Assembly: GCF_023330685.1 (NCBI RefSeq)
Contig: NZ_CP097128.1
Location: 806,001-870,000, forward strand
Length of the DNA stretch: 64,000 nucleotides
Direction of reading: 5' to 3'
Source: Conexibacter sp. DBS9H8
GTDB taxonomy: Bacteria > Actinomycetota > Thermoleophilia > Solirubrobacterales > Solirubrobacteraceae
The translations under genes were made by a program, and so were the position numbers. The notes below the pieces were generated by a model that worked only from the letters and a program-made list of their open reading frames with translations, ran no database searches and had not been told where the DNA came from. Below are positions 61,501-64,000 of this stretch, piece by piece; the stretch's first letter is position 1; each line of letters opens with the position of its first letter.

Positions 61501-61635
61501 TGGTACCTCGCGCGCTCCGGGGTTGTCACCGCCGTCCTGCAGATCCGCCGCGGCGCCGTTGCGGAGGTCGGGATCGCTGACAGGGCCCTGACGCGGACCC
61601 GCGCTCAACGCGGTTCCTTCATGCGCTCCTTCTGA
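58546..61635 (+). CDS. Secreted penicillin/AHL acylase-type N-terminal nucleophile hydrolase
   Basis: 1029 residues with a signal peptide (VVLMLMLLLGGVTVSITIAGTGAQA). The family start IIRRTAYGIPHILASDWFGAGEGYGFAFAQD leads to the self-cleavage site before S267 in LGGIGSNAIAVG, the new N-terminal nucleophile; HTMTMAWSHTV and WVNTIVADRYGNVLYADIG follow. It resembles aculeacin/acyl-homoserine-lactone acylases. The last 160 residues (RGQSLGPIRLGMIRAKV onward) form an extra Arg-rich domain not part of the family. Start TTG 58546 or ATG 58573. The gene looks less GC-biased at third positions than its neighbours, a possible sign of transfer. Confidence 0.88.
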   Translation: MLKRSWVVLMLMLLLGGVTVSITIAGTGAQAVTLGHRRSATGMVGRWVVLPGKVIIRRTAYGIPHILASDWFGAGEGYGFAFAQDDICTMANDYVTVDAQRSRYFGPNATYTQGGNSVTVTNLESDFYYQQINQSGMINQLANTPPPLGPVSQVKQLAAGYVDGYNRYLASVGGAKGIPDPRCRGAGWVHPITITDFYRRLNQLVELASGDVVIPGIADAAPPVGSTPTSLPLPTLHTRRVGRLSASQVAGLLAKRIKHGVLGGIGSNAIAVGRAGTRDHVHGMLLGNPHFPWTGPERFYQAQITIPGQVNVTGATLYGVPLILIGHTMTMAWSHTVSTAYRFTPFQLSLAPGHPTEYMYNGQAVPMTSRTVTVAVKQANGSIQPETRTLYSTRFGPVFNSLEGVPLPWTTAEAFALGDANAGNSRILNTFYGFDRAGSVTQMLAILKRYEGIPWVNTIVADRYGNVLYADIGAIPNVPNSLAAACDTALGAATFAKLRLPILDGSRSACNWQTNPDSVVPGIFGPSHLPYLVRSDFVTNSNDSFWLSNPYQPLTGFATIIGSEDTARSLRTRLGLIMTMQRIAGTDGQGPPGFTLQNMEHLMYSNVQYAGILWRDALVKLCRSLPGGLAPTSSGVPVAVGDACAVLANWDLHENLNSAGAILFRRFVDHAMADAVSPFSVPFNVNNPVNTPSGLNTSDPEIAMDLGDAISDLEKAHIPLNASPGQVQYVAVNQQLPFDNAGLFSGGATVAGASAAGGPHISIPGGPGDPNGEFDAIYSPFIPGKGYGPVVDGSSFIQAVTWNNGPCPVGATMLTYSESDSTASPFHSDQTRLFAQGKWVPDTFCPAAVLANTKSTTILPNDSPPGVSRCPPWSGRVRGQSLGPIRLGMIRAKVRHAGRLQRRRSTAVMDYLCLRPTGIRVGYPSPRLLARLATRARGRIRGHAVLILTADRHAAIRGIHPGTRFTAADRRRLAHGTLLRIGSNQWYLARSGVVTAVLQIRRGAVAEVGIADRALTRTRAQRGSFMRSF

Positions 61636-61751
61636 TCCTCAAAGGACTCACGTCGAGCGGGTCGGTCCTGGAGACGACGAGGTGGAACGGGTCGTGGCGG
61701 ACGCTCGCGTGTGGGCAGCGCTCGACGATCGGGCCGGCGAACCAGCGGCCG

Positions 61752-62690
61752 TCAGGCGACGAGCGGGCCGTAGGCGTCGGGGCGACGGGTCCGCAGGAAC
61801 GGGAACAGCTCGAGCCAGTCGCCACGCTGGTCGAGGTCGAGGTCGGCGACGAGGACCGCCGGGCGGTCCCGGGGGGCTTGGACGAGGATCCGGCCGTAGG
61901 GGTCGGAGATGAAGGAGGAGCCGTAGAAGCTGAGCGGCCCCTCCGTCCCGGTCCGGTTGACCGCGACCATGAACGTGCCGTTGGCGATCCCGTTGGCGAC
62001 GATCACCTGCTGCCAGAGCGGCTCAGTGTCAAAGTCAGGGTGATCGGGCTCTGAGCCGATCGCCGTCGGGTAGATGAGGACCTCCGCGCCGGCGAGGGAG
62101 TAGGCGCGGGCAAGCTCGCAGAACCACTGATCCCAGCAGGTCGGCAGCCCGATCTGGGTGTCGAGCACCTCGACGGGGAGGAAGGCGTCCTCCCCCGCCG
62201 GACCGGGCCGGAAGTAGCGGTCCTCGTGGTAGCCGGCGGTGACCGGGATGTGCAGCTTGCGGGTCCGGTGCATCAGCTCGCCGGTCGGGGTGATGAGCAC
62301 CGCGGTGTTGTAGCCGAGCCCGTCCGGACCGTCGGGGCCGTCGGCGGCCTCGAACAGGGAGGCGTGGACGTAGACGCCGTGGGCGATCGCCGCCTGGCGG
62401 GCGAACTCGACCGTCGGTCCGGAGCTGAGCGGCTCCGGGGTGACGCCGGCCCCGGCAGGGCCGGCGTCACTCACGGCAAAGTACGGGGAGAGGGTGAGCT
62501 CCTGGAGGGCGACGAGGCGGGCGCCCGCCTGGGTGGCGGCGGCGATCCCCGCGTTCAGGGCGGCGGTGTGCTCGCTCGGGTCGGCGTGGAAGGCCTCCTG
62601 CACGAGCCCGATCCGCAGGGGCGCCCGGCGGGGCGGCTGGACCCGCGCGAGTGAGGCGGGCACGTCGAAGTTGGTGATCAGCTCAGTCAC
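61752..62690 (-). CDS. aguB: N-carbamoylputrescine amidohydrolase
   Basis: 312 residues of the nitrilase superfamily with the full triad: E64 (LQELTLSPYF), K145 (TRKLHIPV) and C185 (LPTCWDQWF). HIPVTAGYHEDRYFRPG is characteristic of N-carbamoylputrescine amidases. It converts N-carbamoylputrescine to putrescine, CO2 and ammonia. The ATG overlaps the agmatine deiminase stop by 4 bases, giving the complete agmatine-to-putrescine route. Confidence 0.93.
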   Translation of the reverse strand: MTELITNFDVPASLARVQPPRRAPLRIGLVQEAFHADPSEHTAALNAGIAAATQAGARLVALQELTLSPYFAVSDAGPAGAGVTPEPLSSGPTVEFARQAAIAHGVYVHASLFEAADGPDGPDGLGYNTAVLITPTGELMHRTRKLHIPVTAGYHEDRYFRPGPAGEDAFLPVEVLDTQIGLPTCWDQWFCELARAYSLAGAEVLIYPTAIGSEPDHPDFDTEPLWQQVIVANGIANGTFMVAVNRTGTEGPLSFYGSSFISDPYGRILVQAPRDRPAVLVADLDLDQRGDWLELFPFLRTRRPDAYGPLVA

Positions 62691-63790
62691 GCCGGCGATC
62701 CTAGAGCGAGCGCGGGCACCTGCTGGGTGATGCAGTGGGGGCCACCGCCGCCGTAGGCGATCACGGCCGCCTCCACCGCCACGACCTCGCGGCCGGGGAA
62801 GGCGTCGCCGATCAGCGCACAGGCCGCCGGATCGGAGTCGGCGCCGCTGACCGGCACGATCACCGCCCCGTTGGCGACGTAGAAGTTGAGGTAGGAGACG
62901 GCGACGGACTCCCCCGCCACGGTCGTCCGCGGGAGGTACGGGAACGGGATCGCCTCGAGTCCGGCGGCCGCGAGGCGACGGAGATTGTCGACGCCGCGCT
63001 CGTGGTTGGGATCCCCCGGTGGGGCGGTCTGCAGCAGCACGCGGCGGTCGGGGCAGACCGCGGCGATCATGTCGACGTGCCCGTCGGTGTCACGGTCCTC
63101 GTACTGGCCCTCGCCGAGCCAGACGACGCGGTCGGCGCCGAGCTGGGCACAGAGGGTCGCCTCGATCTCGGTCACGCTCAGGTGCGGATTGCGGTTGGGG
63201 GCGAGCAGGCACTGCTCGGTGGTCAGCAGCAGCCCCGCCCCGTCACCGAGCACGGCGCCGCCCTCGAGGACGACGTCAACGCTTTCGACCGGGTCGCCGA
63301 GGTGGGCGGCGATCCGGCGGGCGATCGTCGCGTCGAGATCCCAGGGAGGGAACTTCTCCCCCCAGGCGTTGAAGCGCCACTGCAGGGCGACCCGGCGGCG
63401 GCGGGCGGCGTCGATGACGTAGATCGGGCCGGAGTCGCGCAGCCACGAGTCATCGATGCCCAACGCAACGACGTCGATCCGGCCGCCGAGGGCGGCCCGC
63501 GCGGCGGCGGCGTCCGGCCCCGGGTTGGCGATCATCGTCACCGGCTCGAAGGCGGCGATCGCGTTGGCGACCGCCGCGTACTCGTGCCGGGCCTGAGCGA
63601 GAGTGTCTCCCCACAGGGTCTGCCGGCAGGGCCAGCCCATCAGCGTCCGCTCGTGGGGCTCCCACTCGGCCGGGAAGTGCAGCCCTGCGGTTTCCGGAGT
63701 GGCGGCGACGGGAGACCCGTGGTGTGAGGTGACCGCCTCGGCGGGCTCGGGATCGACCGGGCGGGCGGGCGCGGGGGACGGCTCGGGCAT
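62687..63790 (-). CDS. aguA: Agmatine deiminase
   Basis: 367 residues of the peptidyl-arginine-deiminase-like family. Seen are FPAEWEPHERTLMGWP, the substrate-guanidine region DSWLRDSGP, VLEGGAVLGDG, GHVDMIAAVCPD with catalytic His, and the nucleophile C353 in GGGGPHCITQQVP. It turns agmatine into N-carbamoylputrescine and ammonia. A 30-residue Pro/Ala-rich head precedes the domain. ATG 63790 has TAGTCT 6 bases upstream (minus strand 63797-63802), so the aguA-aguB mRNA is probably leaderless. Confidence 0.94.
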   Translation of the reverse strand: MPEPSPAPARPVDPEPAEAVTSHHGSPVAATPETAGLHFPAEWEPHERTLMGWPCRQTLWGDTLAQARHEYAAVANAIAAFEPVTMIANPGPDAAAARAALGGRIDVVALGIDDSWLRDSGPIYVIDAARRRRVALQWRFNAWGEKFPPWDLDATIARRIAAHLGDPVESVDVVLEGGAVLGDGAGLLLTTEQCLLAPNRNPHLSVTEIEATLCAQLGADRVVWLGEGQYEDRDTDGHVDMIAAVCPDRRVLLQTAPPGDPNHERGVDNLRRLAAAGLEAIPFPYLPRTTVAGESVAVSYLNFYVANGAVIVPVSGADSDPAACALIGDAFPGREVVAVEAAVIAYGGGGPHCITQQVPALALGSPA

Positions 63791-63796
63791 GAGGCC

Positions 63797-63802
63797 AGAC
63801 TA
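63797..63802 (-). promoter_or_regulatory. -10 box of the aguA-aguB operon
   Basis: On the minus strand TAGTCT ends 6 bases before ATG 63790. Confidence 0.45.
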
Positions 63803-63854
63803 ACCGTGCCGGTGAGCTCCGCGGACCGATCCTCGCGCGCGTGGGCCGCGGCGG

Positions 63855-64000
63855 CTAACCGGCGGACCCGGCGGTCACCGACTCGGCGATCGCCGAGAGC
63901 GGCGTGTCGGGGTCAAGGAGCGGGCCGACGTCGAGGCGGGCGCGGGAGCGGATCAGCGTCTGGATCGGCTCGCTGACGTCCCAGACATTGACGTTCATTC
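63855..64000 (-). CDS. C-terminal part of an unidentified gene running off the window
   Basis: On the minus strand a frame reads NVNVWDVSEPIQTLIRSRA, then LDVGPLLDPDTPLSAIAES, and ends at TAG (63855-63857). Codon use is natural and the frame is open to the edge. An in-frame ATG at 63998 could be internal. It lies 50 bases upstream of aguA on the same strand. Too little is present to name a family. Confidence 0.5.
   Translation of the reverse strand, partial: MNVNVWDVSEPIQTLIRSRARLDVGPLLDPDTPLSAIAESVTAGSAG

Overview
The window is very GC-rich, gene-dense DNA with mostly co-directional, overlapping (ATGA/TGATG/GTGA) gene strings, many GTG/TTG starts and mycothiol-era actinobacterial gene content. 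I infer a chromosome segment of a high-GC actinobacterium, plausibly of the Thermoleophilia/Solirubrobacterales type; the lineage is inference and no rRNA or tRNA is present to test it. A recurring TANNNT box 6-7 bases before the start codon suggests that many genes are transcribed as leaderless mRNAs, and I used this to choose several starts. No mobile element, CRISPR array, integrase or RNA gene was found.

Layout. 1-760: end of an unseen gene and a small secreted protein. 775-5161: a complete arsenic resistance operon (arsR, arsD, arsA, acr3, arsC) with its promoter and a terminator hairpin. 5229-18222: a two-component system, a nucleotide-sugar epimerase, a GT2 glycosyltransferase, a Tat-exported metallophosphoesterase with an FtsX/LolD-type ABC transporter, a membrane molybdopterin oxidoreductase, a DUF2064 glycosyltransferase, a methyltransferase and a (frameshifted) membrane glycosyltransferase. 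18255-20561: secreted GH3 glucosidase. 20623-29580: a molybdenum hydroxylase cluster in cox order S-L-M-D-E-F-G with a GAF-type regulator; the large subunit carries a form-II-like active-site motif, so CO oxidation should not be assumed. 29637-34217: secreted CocE-type hydrolase, D,D-carboxypeptidase, HSL-type hydrolase. 34250-38669: HNH-associated repeat protein, GntR/FCD regulator, acyl-CoA synthetase and a DUF5718-like protein.

38734-44202 is a compact transmembrane electron-transfer module on the minus strand (short membrane protein, ApbE flavin transferase, ferric-reductase-like heme protein, NuoF-like flavoprotein, ferredoxin) facing its own two-component system. The expected FMN-binding acceptor domain for ApbE is missing here. 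44482-48604: small membrane proteins, an MbfA-like ferritin/VIT1 iron exporter preceded by two IdeR/DtxR boxes, YceH, a lipoprotein and a YdjM-like membrane protein. 48646-55240: GH31 glycosidase facing a PHP-GT4 fusion, GalU and a GHMP sugar kinase, with phased TTCAC direct repeats like a PHO box in between. 55299-63790: secreted G1 glutamic peptidase with a Gly/Tyr-rich tail, GlcD-type FAD oxidase, FKBP isomerase, penicillin/AHL acylase-like protein and the agmatine-to-putrescine pair aguB-aguA; the window ends in a partial gene.

The best candidates for something undescribed are the redox module without an FMN acceptor, the oxidoreductase/glycosyltransferase/two-component cluster that shares a 10-bp motif (CTTTCGTAAG) with it, and the phosphate-box-flanked PHP-GT4/GalU/GHMP kinase locus.
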